From: Lingula anatina | Taxonomy: Eukaryota; Brachiopoda; Lingulata; Lingulida; Lingulidae | Reading direction: 5' to 3' | Length of the DNA: 64,000 nucleotides | Assembly: GCF_001039355.2 (NCBI RefSeq) | Contig: NW_019774626.1 | Span: 348,550 to 412,549, forward strand | Shown here: positions 47,420-59,893 of the stretch, one piece after another | Position numbering within the stretch: position 1 is the stretch's first letter | How the letters are laid out: each line of letters begins with the position of its first letter | The notes under the pieces: model-generated | What the model was told of the DNA's origin: nothing | Database searches by the model: none | What the model saw: the letters and a program-made list of their open reading frames with translations, nothing else | Program-made: the position numbers and the translations under genes

Positions 47420-48189
47420 CGTTTCACACGCCGCGCAGACGTGTTGATTGCGAATGAATACAAAAGGAGTCCCTCTCCGCCTTTCAAGAAGACGCGGAGC
47501 TGATCGAAAAAAAGTACTTAAAATTTGAAACATACTAGTGACACGCAGGTCTTTGTTCAATGTGTGTCTTGTTAAGTGTTTACGTGTGGCTGATAAGTGC
47601 ATGCGTTAGCGATGTGTAAGCCTTGCATTCAAATTTGTTTACCCACGTACCGCACGGCACTCAACCCAAGAGACTTGACTTAACATACTTCCTGAATGAA
47701 GATAGATGCAAGCGATATATTAGTCATATAGCACCAACAACCAAGGACGTGATGCACATATTTTATGCCCTGGCCTACCGATACTGTTATAACCATACTG
47801 ATACCATACTGGCTATACGAAATCTGCCTTTTTCAGGCATGCAAAACGAAGACGGTAATCTGGCTGAAACGTCGAATGAACCATTTGCACATTTTTCCAC
47901 CAACGCCAGATTTCAAAGCGCAGTTACAACTCACATTTAAAGGTTAACATTCAAAAACCAAACTACACCTAAAAAGCAGTTCGTTCAGTATGCTATATAC
48001 AGGTTACGAACTATATCAAGATGAAATGAAAACTGAAATTTTAAAGGATAGTATAAAAACTACCTCTTTCAACGCATCTTTTGGTGGAATAAAGCAAATG
48101 TTTCTCTTTATTTCCTCTCTGTGTTCGTGTTACAAATTATATATTTGGAAAAGATGTCCGGCCTGTTGTTTGCCTACACTCCCCCGCCC

Positions 48190-48236
<47 letters not shown>

Positions 48237-49105
48237 CTGATATGAATGCAAAACGAATAAGCTTTTTTTTTCTACGGAAGGGCCTTTTTTGGGGACGGCA
48301 GTTTGATTATCAGAAGTTTCTTTTATCTGACAAGTACCGAATTTTAAATGATACAAACTCTCACCATTAACATTATATAATTTAATATTGTCTTTCAGTG
48401 TTGTACATGCAAAAGTTCTCATTGTAATAGTAAAACCGTGATAATCTCATCGTCAATAAACAGATAAAAGATATGATAAATATTAATATTTTAAAGAGTG
48501 GCGTGGGGTAAATCAATGCTCTTGAAAGACCCATCAACTATTTCATCAACATATATAAGAAAAATTCTGCATAAAAATCTAATGACGCGGTGTGCAAATT
48601 TATGTCCCAAAGATGAAATATTTCATGGAAACGCAAGTGAACTATTTTCAAATTATGCTTTTGTCTTCCTTATTTCATTAACCACACATGCGATTTTGGC
48701 ATTTTAGAGATGGCTTAATTGGAAAAGTTAATTCGCAGTGGCATCGGATCAAAATTGCACATGTAATTTCAATGCACCCGCTCTCTTGGTGTGCATCAAC
48801 GCACATTCCAAACGACAACAGTTTTTTTCTCTGATAATCCATTCTGATAATATAATGCCGATGATATGGATAGATAATCCTTCTTGAATGTATAAATTAT
48901 TCAACTACTTAATCAAAATGTTCCCTAGAGTAATTGGGAGAAATGTCGATAAATGAGAGCAGCAAAAAGGTTTATTGGTGTAGTAGTGAATTTGACTCTT
49001 CAAACAGAATTAAAATGCACTTTTATGGATTTTCTGCCCAATACGCTTTTGCTACACCTATATATGATCGGTGCGATCAGTTTGGGAAAAGCTGTGGTGT
49101 AAATG
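47420..49105. other. no gene recognised; (CA)n at 48190-48231
   Basis: AT-rich sequence upstream of the knottin-like gene promoter. Plus-strand frames at 47623-47940 and 47990-48235 have no recognisable motif, and the latter runs into the CA microsatellite. Confidence 0.45.
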
Positions 49106-49113
49106 AGTGACAG

Positions 49114-49115
<2 letters not shown>

Positions 49116-49151
<36 letters not shown>

Positions 49152-49514
49152 TCTTTATTGGAATATTACAACCCGAAGGTTGAAGTTTTACATAAGATAT
49201 ATATATAGTATTTATTTATTTAAATGAAATGTATGTTTGTGAGAGAAGCCTGGTCATATTTGCCCAATTACACTCTATAGACGTTCTCGCCTCCCTGGGG
49301 AGGATACAACCCGGCTGCCATATTAGGCGCTCAGAGCTAACATATCATTTCTGCACTGCCAGACCAGGCCCCTGCTTCAACCCCTTAGTGCTGAGTGCCA
49401 AGCGGGGAGACAGCAGGTACCGTTTATAAAGGACTGGTATGTCCCCGGACGGGTTTTGAACCCACGTCCTCCCGCTCCGGAGGCGGACACTCTAACCACA
49501 AGGCCATCCGGTCG
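49116..49514 (-). mobile_element. tRNA-headed SINE
   Basis: Read on the minus strand, the element starts with a tRNA-like head at 49511-49445: acceptor-like CCGGATG/CGTCCGG pairing, A box TGGCCTTGTGG, a five-base anticodon stem around loop CTCCGGA (anticodon position CCG, Arg), and B box GGGTTCAAAACC. A central body follows (GTACCTGCTGTCTCCCCGCT, TTGGCACTCAGC), then a 3' part AATATTCCAATAAAGA and a tail of about ten ATT repeats ending at 49116. The order of head, body and simple-repeat tail is that of a SINE. The head is 67 nt and imperfect, so it is unlikely to be a functional tRNA. Confidence 0.75.
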
Positions 49515-49519
49515 TTTAA

Positions 49520-52300
49520 GAAGTGCAACCAAACAAAGGGATGGACGAGGATGAAAACGAGAGAGGAGAGCGTGCTACAGTTTGTAAAGCGCTCAAGATA
49601 AACTTCTCCAGTTATTCTCCTTGTTTCTATGTATTCAAATCGCTTATCCTACAGTGATATATTAGTTGTTAAGAATCTAACATGTCAGCTTGTTTATGAA
49701 CATACTGTATATTGTTTAACATTGAATAATTGATAACAAAGTTGAGGGGGGGCATTGTAAATCGTTGTTGTTGTATCTGCTTTTATGTTGTCGGTTTTAT
49801 TTTGAAAGATAACTCACCGCGAAAATTCTCATCGTTCAACCTTAAAAGCAGACGTTCTAAAATATAATATGATAAATCTTTTCAAGGCAAATTGGTGTAT
49901 GGTTTCTCAGATCACGTATTACATTAAACATATGGCACTACCGAATAGCTGCCGTATGCGACAGTAATAAGCAGATTGTGAAAAAGAGATCATGAATTAC
50001 CAATTTTGTTAATTGAGCTTGGAATTATTTGATACACTAGGTAATTTGTCAAATTCATATGACTATGCCATAATATTCGTACGGCCTTGTGGTTTGTCGG
50101 CCATCCATCATATAGCAAAACAAGAATGGTTTTGATGATATGTCCAGAAAAAAGTAGTTTTAAGCTTAGATTTTCACTTAAAAGATAAGAAACAGGGTAG
50201 TTACTTATTTTCAGAGGTCAAGAACAAGAGCACTTTTGAAAAACATCCAACAAATAAATAACAAATGCAAATGCTGTGTCAGAGGAAAACATCTCAACAC
50301 ACGCGTATGATATGTGTGTGTAGAAGGAATAAGGGAATACATTGCCAAGTCTCTTTTATTTGCCCGAACGCCTACGCCGAGCCCCAAGCGCATATACATA
50401 GTGCAGGCGAGGTGGATCTGGCTAACCCTCGTGATGAGCGGATATTGCATTGTATGTCTCAAGAGACACGGTAACAGATCTGGTTCCACGTGGAGAAGGG
50501 ATTAAACTGCCAGTACTGCCCATAACAAATAACACATTTTGATTGAAATAATTACGCGCAGGCACAGTAGCAAGTATTTAGGCAAAGGGGGTGTATTGGA
50601 GTGTCATGTACGAGAAAGGCCCCTGTGATACAGAATCTGGTTCCCATTAATTTGTATAGGTAAGCTCCCTCCTAGATTTTGCCAGCCCTACGCCAAGATA
50701 ACACTAACCTGTTTGGATATAATGGAGGGCAAATTCTCTGTTACAGAAAGCGTCAGTGTGCTTACGCTGGGAAATATTTCATGAAACAGATTTTTATCGC
50801 GTTTTCGATATTCTTTACATATTGTCAAACGTTAACTTCGTCTTTCTAATTGATTAAAATTGATCAAAAATCCATCTTCCAAATCCATTTGCGGAATCCA
50901 TAAGTTCCTTACAGCGCATTATAAGATTCTACTGTCATGAAGTCTCCGCGCTTCATCTCAAACTTTGAAAATTTTATAACAAATGAAGCTAAAATGTTTT
51001 AAACATTACATATTTTAAAAGTAACATTTTGATTACTAGAAACCGACCAATTTTCAAGACTGAACAAGCAAGCACATGTATACGGGTTCTGTATATATTC
51101 AAAATTACTCTTCTCTTAAAAGAAGTATCGTTATTGCATTTTAAATCTGATTCGTGGGTAGAATATTTTACGCAACATCTAAGTAAATGATAAAAGACAT
51201 TCCAGTTCAGAGTTTTTTAACACGTTTCTTGCGACATTTGGTCCCGTAAGTGATAGCTTGAAAATGGTCTCTACGATTGTGTAGAATTTAACCTACCAGG
51301 CCTTCCCTTCCGAAAACAACATCCTGTTTTAAAATATTAAAATATACGAAAAATACGCTGCTAAACGTGAAGTTTTTTCTCTTTGGATCTGAGACCATCA
51401 TCCATCTTTTCCATGTTATTATCAGTTTGTAGTTCTCTTCATTTTTCGTAATTTAGAAAAATGTCATTTTTTTAAAATCTTATTTTATTTTTAAGGGCAT
51501 TCACTTGTGCAGACTGGACGTCGTAATCAGTATACGTTTACCAGACTTTGATCCGTTTGGTGAATAACCAGGTGTCCAATTTTGATCAGCTAATACCATC
51601 TGATAGACAGTTAGCTGCTTACTTTAATGACATGTCGATTAGATTACTAATCAACTTCAGTGATTAACACCTCTATCGTGCATTAGACAATTGTTAAGGA
51701 AATGATCCATGCATTAGCATCGTTATTCTTCTTCCGTGACCTCAGCATTTCACGCCCACACTGCACATAAATCAATTTGTAGAAAGGCCTCCGCGAAATT
51801 GTTAAATAGAATTCACGGAAGCTCCTCTAAAAATGACCAATCACGATCACTGATCCGAAAAAAAAAAGAACCAAACGGGTTAAAGTGAGTAAAGGCGATA
51901 TTGCGGAAAAGGATGCGCATCTTCCATGCAACCAGTTAATGGCAACTACAGACGCCTGATCAATCTTTATTCTTTTCATGGCCATTCTACCGAATGCTCA
52001 TTTGATCTCTCTAAGGTTGTCGAAAACGAGATATCTACTGGAGAGTCAGAGAAAACCCCCCAACCAATGTCTTATGCTGAACAACACTGCTTTATTGACG
52101 ATATTTCTGTCTCTGGCAGTAATTTTAAAAAAAAGAAAGCAATGTCAAAGAGAGCAAGAGACACACGTAAGCTTAGCCAAACAAATTGGCCAAGTGCCTC
52201 GCCGTGAAATTGACGATAAGAAAACTAAAACTGTCCAGTCAATAGCTGCTTCATCTTAAATCAACCACTTTCAATCAGTAAGTACAACCCTTGTATCCGG
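49520..52300. other. no gene recognised
   Basis: AT-rich intergenic sequence. The overlapping frames at 50211-50505 and 51926-52259 are unlike any protein I know and have no clear splice partners. Confidence 0.45.
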
Positions 52301-52305
52301 CGAAC

Positions 52306-52895
52306 CTTATATATGTCAAAGGCCCGCATCAAATCTAGTCCTATGTATAAAAAGCCCAGACCCCATGTTTATTACGCCCTGGCTGGGCCCATTCTTTATG
52401 GTGTCTTTGCATTGTTAACAGCATAATAGGCAAGTTAAATGACCAAGTTAATTGGCCAAGCTGCCGGTTTGTTTGTATGGTATGTGCAGGAGATGTCTTA
52501 GATCAAGGTACATATTATGATACTTACAGGTGTGGCAAATGAGATATACTTGTATTTCATTACCTATGATTTGTAAAATACATCAGAGGATGATACTTTT
52601 AAAGATGTTTAATGTTTAAAGAAAAGACATGTAGATTGATTTAGTAACATTTACTAAAGATATGTTAAATTAAAGATGGGCTTCATTTGTGCCTTGATCT
52701 AAGACATCCCCTGCACATGCCATACAAACAAACTGGCAGCTTGGCCAATTAACTTGGTCAATTAACTTGGTCACTTAACTTGCCCATTATGCTATTAACA
52801 ATGCAAAGACACCATAAAGAATGGGCCCAGCCAGGGTGTAATAAACATGGGGTCTGAGCTTTTTATGCAAGGGACTAGATTTGATCTGGGCCTTT

Positions 52896-52909
<14 letters not shown>
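52306..52909. mobile_element. long inverted-repeat (foldback/MITE-like) element
   Basis: The left arm at 52306-52508 (ATATATGTCAAAGGCCC ... GATGTCTTAGATCAAGG) is repeated in inverse orientation as the right arm at 52692-52909 (CCTTGATCTAAGACATC ... GGGCCTTTGACATATAT), with about 90% or better identity and one 15-base tandem gain (AATTAACTTGGTC) in the right arm. The centre, 52509-52691, is AT-rich. Both ends begin at TATATA, and a (TA)n tract runs on to 52962, compatible with a TA target site. No coding sequence; a transcript would fold into a hairpin with arms of about 200 bp. Confidence 0.85.
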
Positions 52910-52966
<57 letters not shown>

Positions 52967-52969
52967 AAA

Positions 52970-54017
52970 ATGATTGAAAAATCTTACAGGTACAGCGAGT
53001 TATGTTAAAGGAATACTACTTGTGGATAAAAAAGCCCCAAGAAAGCTTCACTCTTGGTCTCTGAGCTAACAGTAACAAAATTGTGTCAACAAATGCACGT
53101 GTATCTGAATTCTGAATTCACCTCACAGACACTTCAGATGTTGCACATCAGTAATCAGGTTCACCCTAGCTTCCAGTGAGCGTTTTTAATGTTCTCATAG
53201 CTTCATGAATAAATAATAGTGTTTGTTATTGAAAAGCACGTTATAACACATAAGGCGTAGGGAAATCGATCAAAATTAAAGTAAAGGAAAACGCTTAACA
53301 ACGCTGAATAAATGATTAAACTGACAATTTATCAGTCATTTTGACACTACTGAGGTCTTACTACTGAAATGGGTGAAAAGCATGTTTCACAATATAACAA
53401 AGGAACTTTTTTATAATAAGGAACTTTAAATGCGTACAATTGTAGTATGTTTGTTTTGTTAATGCTTTGTCAGCAAAGATCATATAGCTGAAACAGTTAA
53501 CGAGTTTGTTGATTTTGACAAATGAATTTGAAATTCAACATCAGTCAATGGTAATTATGAAATTTGACTGAATGACATTTATCTCCATTGTTCATTCTTA
53601 TTGTTTTCTATTCTATCAGATCAAAGTGGGTGATAATAGACATATCAATAGATGGCATATATTAACATTCAGCAGTATGGTATAAACATCACTAGGGCAG
53701 TGTTCTTTATCACTTGTCGAACAGCGGTGTAATGTATATTTAAAAGATTATTAATCTCTGAAAGTGCCCTTAATGGGGGGAAAGCTTTGACAGTCATACA
53801 AATGGACATCCAAGATGATGCAGAGTTAGCCTATAAACTGCTGCTCTTCTGTTCATCTCGTATTTCTAATCTCACACATCACGTTTCCATGGATGTATAA
53901 CAAACAGCTACACGGTGCAACAGAAAACAAAACTCAATTTAACATGATACATTTAGATAATTGGAGATTATATTACCCAATATCATCAAACCAAGCGTAG
54001 CATTTCACGGAGGAACA
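52970..54017. other. no gene recognised
   Basis: AT-rich sequence between the inverted-repeat element and the first methyltransferase duplication unit, with no long open frame. Confidence 0.45.
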
Positions 54018-56782
54018 TACATTACAATGTCCAAATGGCATCATTTATTATTATGAAATATCAAGTGCCCTGGAGCACTTGTAGCTTTGATAAATCACAA
54101 ACATTTTGTAGCATTTATGAGGGCAGTTTTCTTTCTAGATGTATTGCAATGTTATTTTTTATAAATAATGTACCTATCGATGCTTCAATATATTTTTCTT
54201 AATGATCCTTTACAGTCCGTTTCGTAAAATTCATCAATAATGATGTAAAACGATCAAAATTCTCAAATAAAGCAATCAACTGACATTTCTTTAACTAAAA
54301 ATAATATCAATCAAACTCTAATATCTTCACCTTCAGTCCACCTCAGAATTTTCTGTAAACTCTCCTTTTTAATGAGGTATAGATCTGAGACTTGCCTGTA
54401 TCGTCGGTCAGTTGTGACGTCACCAAGACGTTCACGATTCTTGCCTAGTGAGTTGTAAGGGATATAATTCATGGCCTTCATCCATAAACCAAACTGTCGA
54501 AGTTCTTTACGCTGAAGCAAGTTCTTATATTGGAAAAATTCAAACATAATGACAGGGATATCAATAGCTCTAAGTAATTTATCACATTTTGAAAGGGCTC
54601 GTAACTCCATGGACTCAATGTCCATTTTGATAAAAGCACGTTTCATTTTACGCGGTAAGTACGGAACTAAATCATCCATCGTTATTGTAGACACGCGTGT
54701 GTCTGTTCTGAACCGAAGTTTCTGCAAACTTACGCCACCTATATTTTTCTCTGCCATTTTTAATGTGGCGTTGTGGTGGTGGTCTGAAATAGGGTCTGTG
54801 ATTATTGTAACAAATGATTCTAAATGTCCTTTCACTATACTTAAATGTAGCCTTGCAACAGTTGGAGGGTAAGGTTCAACAGCAATAACTTTTCTTCCCA
54901 ATTTTGCCGCCGTTAACGTCCAAATCCCCAGATTTGCTCCAATATCAATTAAATGCATTGTAGGGTCCTTTCTTAGCAGCTTGATAAATGGTTCAAGTAG
55001 TTCCTTTTGGAAAGGGTTGCCATCAGCAAGCGACGCAGAGATTATTGTGTCCTCCTTTGGGGGATATATACATATTGGAGTAAATACATATGATATGCCT
55101 ATCCTCATCTGGACGCATTGGATTCCTTTCCCGTCAGTCACAGGTTGGCTTATGTTGTATACATGGACCTTTACCGTCTTACTCCGCACCGCTTGATGGG
55201 CGTATCCCCCTGATATGTCTTCACCCACGGGGATTACAGAGAGCCTCCGTGGTGTTGGTAAAACTGTCGGACGGGTCAGGTTCTGCATGTAGAGGTCACT
55301 ATCAAAGTTTTCCCCCTGCTTGCTAATCTTATAGCGTTTTTCTGAAACATACAACGTCAATACAATGAGTTTATTGGTGTTGAAAAGGCGGACAAATGTT
55401 AACTATCACTTTCAGCTTAAAGCGGGTCTAACAGATTTAGGCTGTTATATGTGAACAAAAATCACTAGTGCTTTTCTAGTTTCTTTATATTCTACTTTTT
55501 TCGTCTTGATATCTTGTCATACCTGTACTAAAAGTGGTATTTATTGATTGGCTTCTTGCGACGTCTTCTTTATTTCGGGTATGAGAAGTTCGCAATAGGA
55601 CTCGTTTTTGTAGTATTTTTCTTTGTAATTAAAGGACAATTTTGCTTTAAAACATAAACTCCATAAATAACTACATTGACAAGTTTTTGATACATTTTAT
55701 TTCTGTACATTTCGGTAATGCACATTTTAAACAATGTTTAAATTTTAAACAGGCTTTGAAATGCCGCAATCTTGGTTAATCTCGATGTTATTTTAGAAAG
55801 TATCATAACGTAAACTAAACGCATGAGAGACAATGGTCCATATTTTCCAGTGGTTGAATCGGGACTTGAACTGCTATCAATATTGAACGTCTGTCTCAAC
55901 GAGTTAACATAGTTGAACCCCAATGAAAGTTACTCTGGAAAACTTATTTTATATGCGTCAGATAATACCTAAACAATTTCTGGATTATTTAAGAATTTAA
56001 AACGTATAGCTAATACTAAAGCGCGTGGAAACAGACTTCGTTTTCTTCGCTAAACTCCACTTGTTTTTTGAAATAACTGGAGCGTGCGGTTGTCCAATAT
56101 TGTGTTAGATGGGAATAATAAGCATTGTATCTCGTCGCAATACATGTTATGCACTGTGCGAGTAGATATGCTTATTCACCCACAGGGAAGCAGGTGTCCA
56201 TGTCCTAAACATACTTAGTGATACGTAAATCTTTTCAACACTGCAGTATGGGGAGGGTCAATAATGCTACTGCAATGTATATTTGCACAAGCACTTCTTG
56301 TATATACCGGAGCCTTCAGATTTCAATGTACAAGTCTCGTAGGTTGCTATACTTGATCTGAAGATATTTTTAGTTTTACACAACATGGTGAGGGGTCAAT
56401 AACAATGTAGACCTACATAGCCTACACATATGTGTCGCAACAATTCACATTCCCTTAACAAAGATATTCATAATGCTCTGTAGTTATCAAATATAAATAT
56501 ACAAGCAAGTGGATTATAGCATATGAGGACTATCACAAGTGCAGTATATGAAAAGTGACCTGAACGCCACGGAACATATATATTTCATAAATTTTAGTAG
56601 TGCCTAGGTGATCCAATGTGAAAATTACTTTTGTATCATACCGGTAGATGTAAGTTTACATGTATATGTAGAGCTTCGCAAATCTTAGACTGTTTTCTTA
56701 TCGTTATACTTATAGTTTCCAAGACATGTTGCACCCTGTACAGTGTAATCACAGGGGCTGATTTAGGGGGGGGGGGGGGGGG
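54018..56782. repeat. tandem segmental duplication, copy 1 (FkbM region)
   Basis: Matches 56798-59893 nearly base for base with an offset of 2780 up to about 55460, after which copy 2 carries about 340 extra bases. Differences are scattered single bases in coding and non-coding parts alike. The copy ends in the G run at 56765-56782, next to a single N at 56795. Confidence 0.9.
54311..55341 (-). pseudogene. second copy of the FkbM methyltransferase terminal exon
   Basis: An intact 342-codon exon plus stop, about 97% identical in protein to 57091-58121, with the same acceptor (GTATGTTTCAG) and the same phase. It keeps DIGANLGIWT, VEPYPPTVARLH, KMDIESMEL and IMFEF, so it is not broken. The duplicated DNA does not include a copy of the first exon at 60333-60441, so this exon can only be expressed by skipping the nearer terminal exon, unless the duplication is an assembly error or an unrecognised first exon exists. 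It is listed as pseudogene only because it lacks a start exon of its own; alternative terminal exon is an equal possibility. Confidence 0.6.
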
Positions 56783-56794
56783 TAGGGGGGCCTG
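56751..56794 (+). mobile_element. truncated CAG-ended repeat at the duplication junction
   Basis: CAGGGGCTGATTTAGG followed by a long G run and GGGGGGCCTG, then an N and the start of duplication copy 2. Only the first 45 bases of the family are present. Confidence 0.6.
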
Positions 56795-56797
56795 NCG

Positions 56798-59700
56798 TAC
56801 ATTACAATGTCCAAATGGCATCATTTATTATTATGAAATATCAAGTGCCCTGGAGCTCTTGTAGCTTTGATAAATCACAAACATTTTGTAGCATTTATGA
56901 GGGCAGTTTTCTTTCTAGATGTATTGCAATGTTATTTTTTATAAATAATGTACCTATCGATGCTTTAATATATTTTTCTTAATGATCCTTTACAGTCCGT
57001 TTCGTAAAATTCATCAATAATGATGTAAAACGATCAAAATTCTCAAATAAAGCAATCAACTGACATTTCTTTAACTAAAAATAATATCAATCAAACTCTA
57101 ATATCTTCACCTTCAGTCCACCTCAGAATTTTCTGTAAACTCTCCTTTTTAATGAGGTATAGATCTGAGATTTGCCTGTATCGTCGATCAGTTGTGACGT
57201 CACCAAGACGTTCACGATTCTTGCCTAGTGAGTTGTAAGGGATATAATTCATGGATTTCATCCATAAACCAAACTGTCGAAGTTCTTTACGCTGAAGCAA
57301 GTTCTTATATTGGAAAAATTCAAACATAATGACAGGGATATCAATAGCCCTAAGTAATTTATCACATTTTGAAAGGGCTCGCAACTCCATAGACTCGATG
57401 TCCATTTTGATAAAAGCACGTTTCATTTTACGCGGTAAGTACGGAACTAAATCATCCATCGTTATTGTAGACACGCGTGTGGCTGTTCTGAGCCGAAGTT
57501 TCTGCAAGCTTATGCCACCCATATTTTTCTCTGCCATTTTTAATGTGGCGTTGTGGTGGTGGTCTGAAATAGGGTCTGTGATTATTGTAACAAATGATTC
57601 TAAATGTCCTTTCACTATACTTAAATGTAGCCTTGCAACAGTTGGAGGGTAAGGTTCAACAGCAATAACTTTTCTTCCTAATTTCGCCGCCGTTAACGTC
57701 CAAATCCCCAGATTTGCTCCAATATCAATTAAATGCATTGTAGGGTCCTTTCTTAACAGCTTGATAAATGGTTCAAGTAGTTCCTTTTGGAAAGGGTTGC
57801 CATCAGCAAGCGACGCAGAGATTATTGTGTCCTCCTTTGGGGGATATATACATATTGGAGTATATACATATGATATGCCTATCCTCATCTGGACGCATTG
57901 GATTCCTTTCCCGTCAGTCACAGGTTGGCTTACATTGTATACATGGACCTTTACGGTCTTACTCCGCACCGCTTGATGGGCGTGTCCCTCTGAAATGTCC
58001 TCGCCAACGGGGATTACAGATAGCCTCCGGGGTGTTGGTAAATCTGTCGGACGGGTCAGATTCTGCATGTAGAGGTCACTATCAAAGTTTTCCCCCTGCT
58101 TGCTAATCTTATAGCGTTTTTCTGAAACATACAACGTCAATACAATGAGTTTATTGGTGTTGAAAAGGCGGACAAATGTTAACTATCACTTTCAGCTTAA
58201 AGCGGGTCTAACAGATTTAGGCGGTTATATGTGAACAAAAATCAATTTTCCCCGAAACTTCGTCTATTTTCTCAAAAATATCAAGGCATACCTTATGAAA
58301 TCAGTTTAGAAAATAAATATCAATAAAAGTTTGTTTTTTTTATATCAACTTTGTGACAGAAGTGAAGCGTCTTTTTTACCTCCGCTAAGGAGGTTATGTT
58401 TTCACCCCTGTTTGTCTGTCTGTCTGACTGTCATCAACATAACTCAAAAAGTTATGGACCGATTTTGATGAAATTTTCAGGAACTGTCAGAGGTGGGCCA
58501 AGGAAGAGATGATTGGTTTTTGGTGGTGATCCGGATCAATAATCAATCGATAATCAATAATAATCAAAAATCGCTGCCTTGGCGGAGTGCTTTTCTAGTT
58601 TCTTTATATTCTACTTTTTTCGTCTTGATATCTTGTCATACCTGTACTAAAAGTGGTATTTATTGATTGGCTTCTTGCGACGTCTTCTTTATTTCGGGTA
58701 TGAAAAGTTCGCAATAGGACTCGTTTTTGTAGTATTTTTCTTTGTAATTAAAGGACAATTTTGCTTTAAAACATAAACTCCATAAATAACCACATTAACA
58801 AGTTTTTGATACATTTTATTTCTGTACATTTCGGTAATGCACATTTTAAACAATGTTTAAATTTTAAACAGGCTTTGAAATGCCGCAATCTTGGTTAATC
58901 TCGATGTTATTTTAGAAAGTATCACAACGTAAACTAAACGCATGAGAGACAATGGTCCATATTTTCCAGTGGTTGAATCGGGACTTGAACTGCTGTCAAT
59001 ATTGAACGTCTGTCTCAACGAGTTAACACAGTTGAACCCCAATGAAAGTTACTCTGGAAAACTTATTTTATATGCGTCAGATAATACCTAAACAATTTCT
59101 GGATTATTTAAGAATTTAAAACGTATAGCTAATACTAAAGCGCGTGGAAACAGACTTCGTTTTCTTCGCTAAACTCCACTTGTTTTTTTAAATAACTGGA
59201 GCGTGCGGTTGTCCAATATTGTGTTAGATGGGAATAATAAGCATTGTATCTCGTCGCAATACATGTTATGCACTGTGCGAGTAGATATGCTTATTCACCC
59301 ACAGGGAAGCAGGTGTCCATGTCCTAAACATACTTAGTGATACGTAAATCTTTTCAACACTGCAGTATGGGGAGGGTCAATAATGCTACTGCAATGTATA
59401 TTTGCACAAGCACTTTTGTATATACCGGAGCCTTCAGATTTCAATGTACAAGTCTCGTAGGTTGTTATACTTGATCTGAAGATATTTTTAGTTTTACACA
59501 ACATGGTGAGGGGTCAATAACAATGTAGACCTACATAACCTACACATATGTGTCGCAACAATTCACATTCCCTTAACAAAGATATTCATAATGCTCTGTA
59601 GTTATCAAATATAAATATACAAGCAAGTGGATTATAGCATATGAGGACTATCACAAGTGCAGTATATGAAAAGTGACCTGAACGCCACGGAACATATATA

Positions 59701-59893
59701 TTTCATAAATTTTAGTAGTGCCTAGGTGATCCAATGTGAAAATCACTTTTGTATCATACCGGTAGATGTAAGTTTACATGTATATGTAGAGCTTCGCAAA
59801 TCGTAGACTGTTTTCTTATCGTTATACTTATAGTTTCCAAGACATGTTGCACCCTGTACAGTGTATTCACAGGGGCTGATTTAGGGGGGGGGG
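56798..59893. repeat. tandem segmental duplication, copy 2 (FkbM region)
   Basis: Counterpart of 54018-56782. It starts immediately after an N and ends in the same CAGGGGCTGATTTAGGGG context that ends copy 1. A block at about 58245-58586, including the element at 58379-58587, is absent from copy 1. Confidence 0.9.

Noticed and set aside
49445-49511. Functional tRNA-Arg gene
   Set aside because: Only 67 nt, weak T and acceptor stems, and it is joined to a SINE body and tail.
55342-55360. Extension of the FkbM exon upstream to a TTG start
   Set aside because: The first bases are a splice acceptor (TTGTATGTTTCAG) and there is no ATG; a proper first exon in the right phase lies at 60333-60441.
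55738-55923. 61-codon minus-strand frame conserved in both FkbM duplicates (also 58857-59042)
   Set aside because: Conservation follows from the duplication; base changes are not biased to silent positions and a better first exon exists at 60.4 kb.
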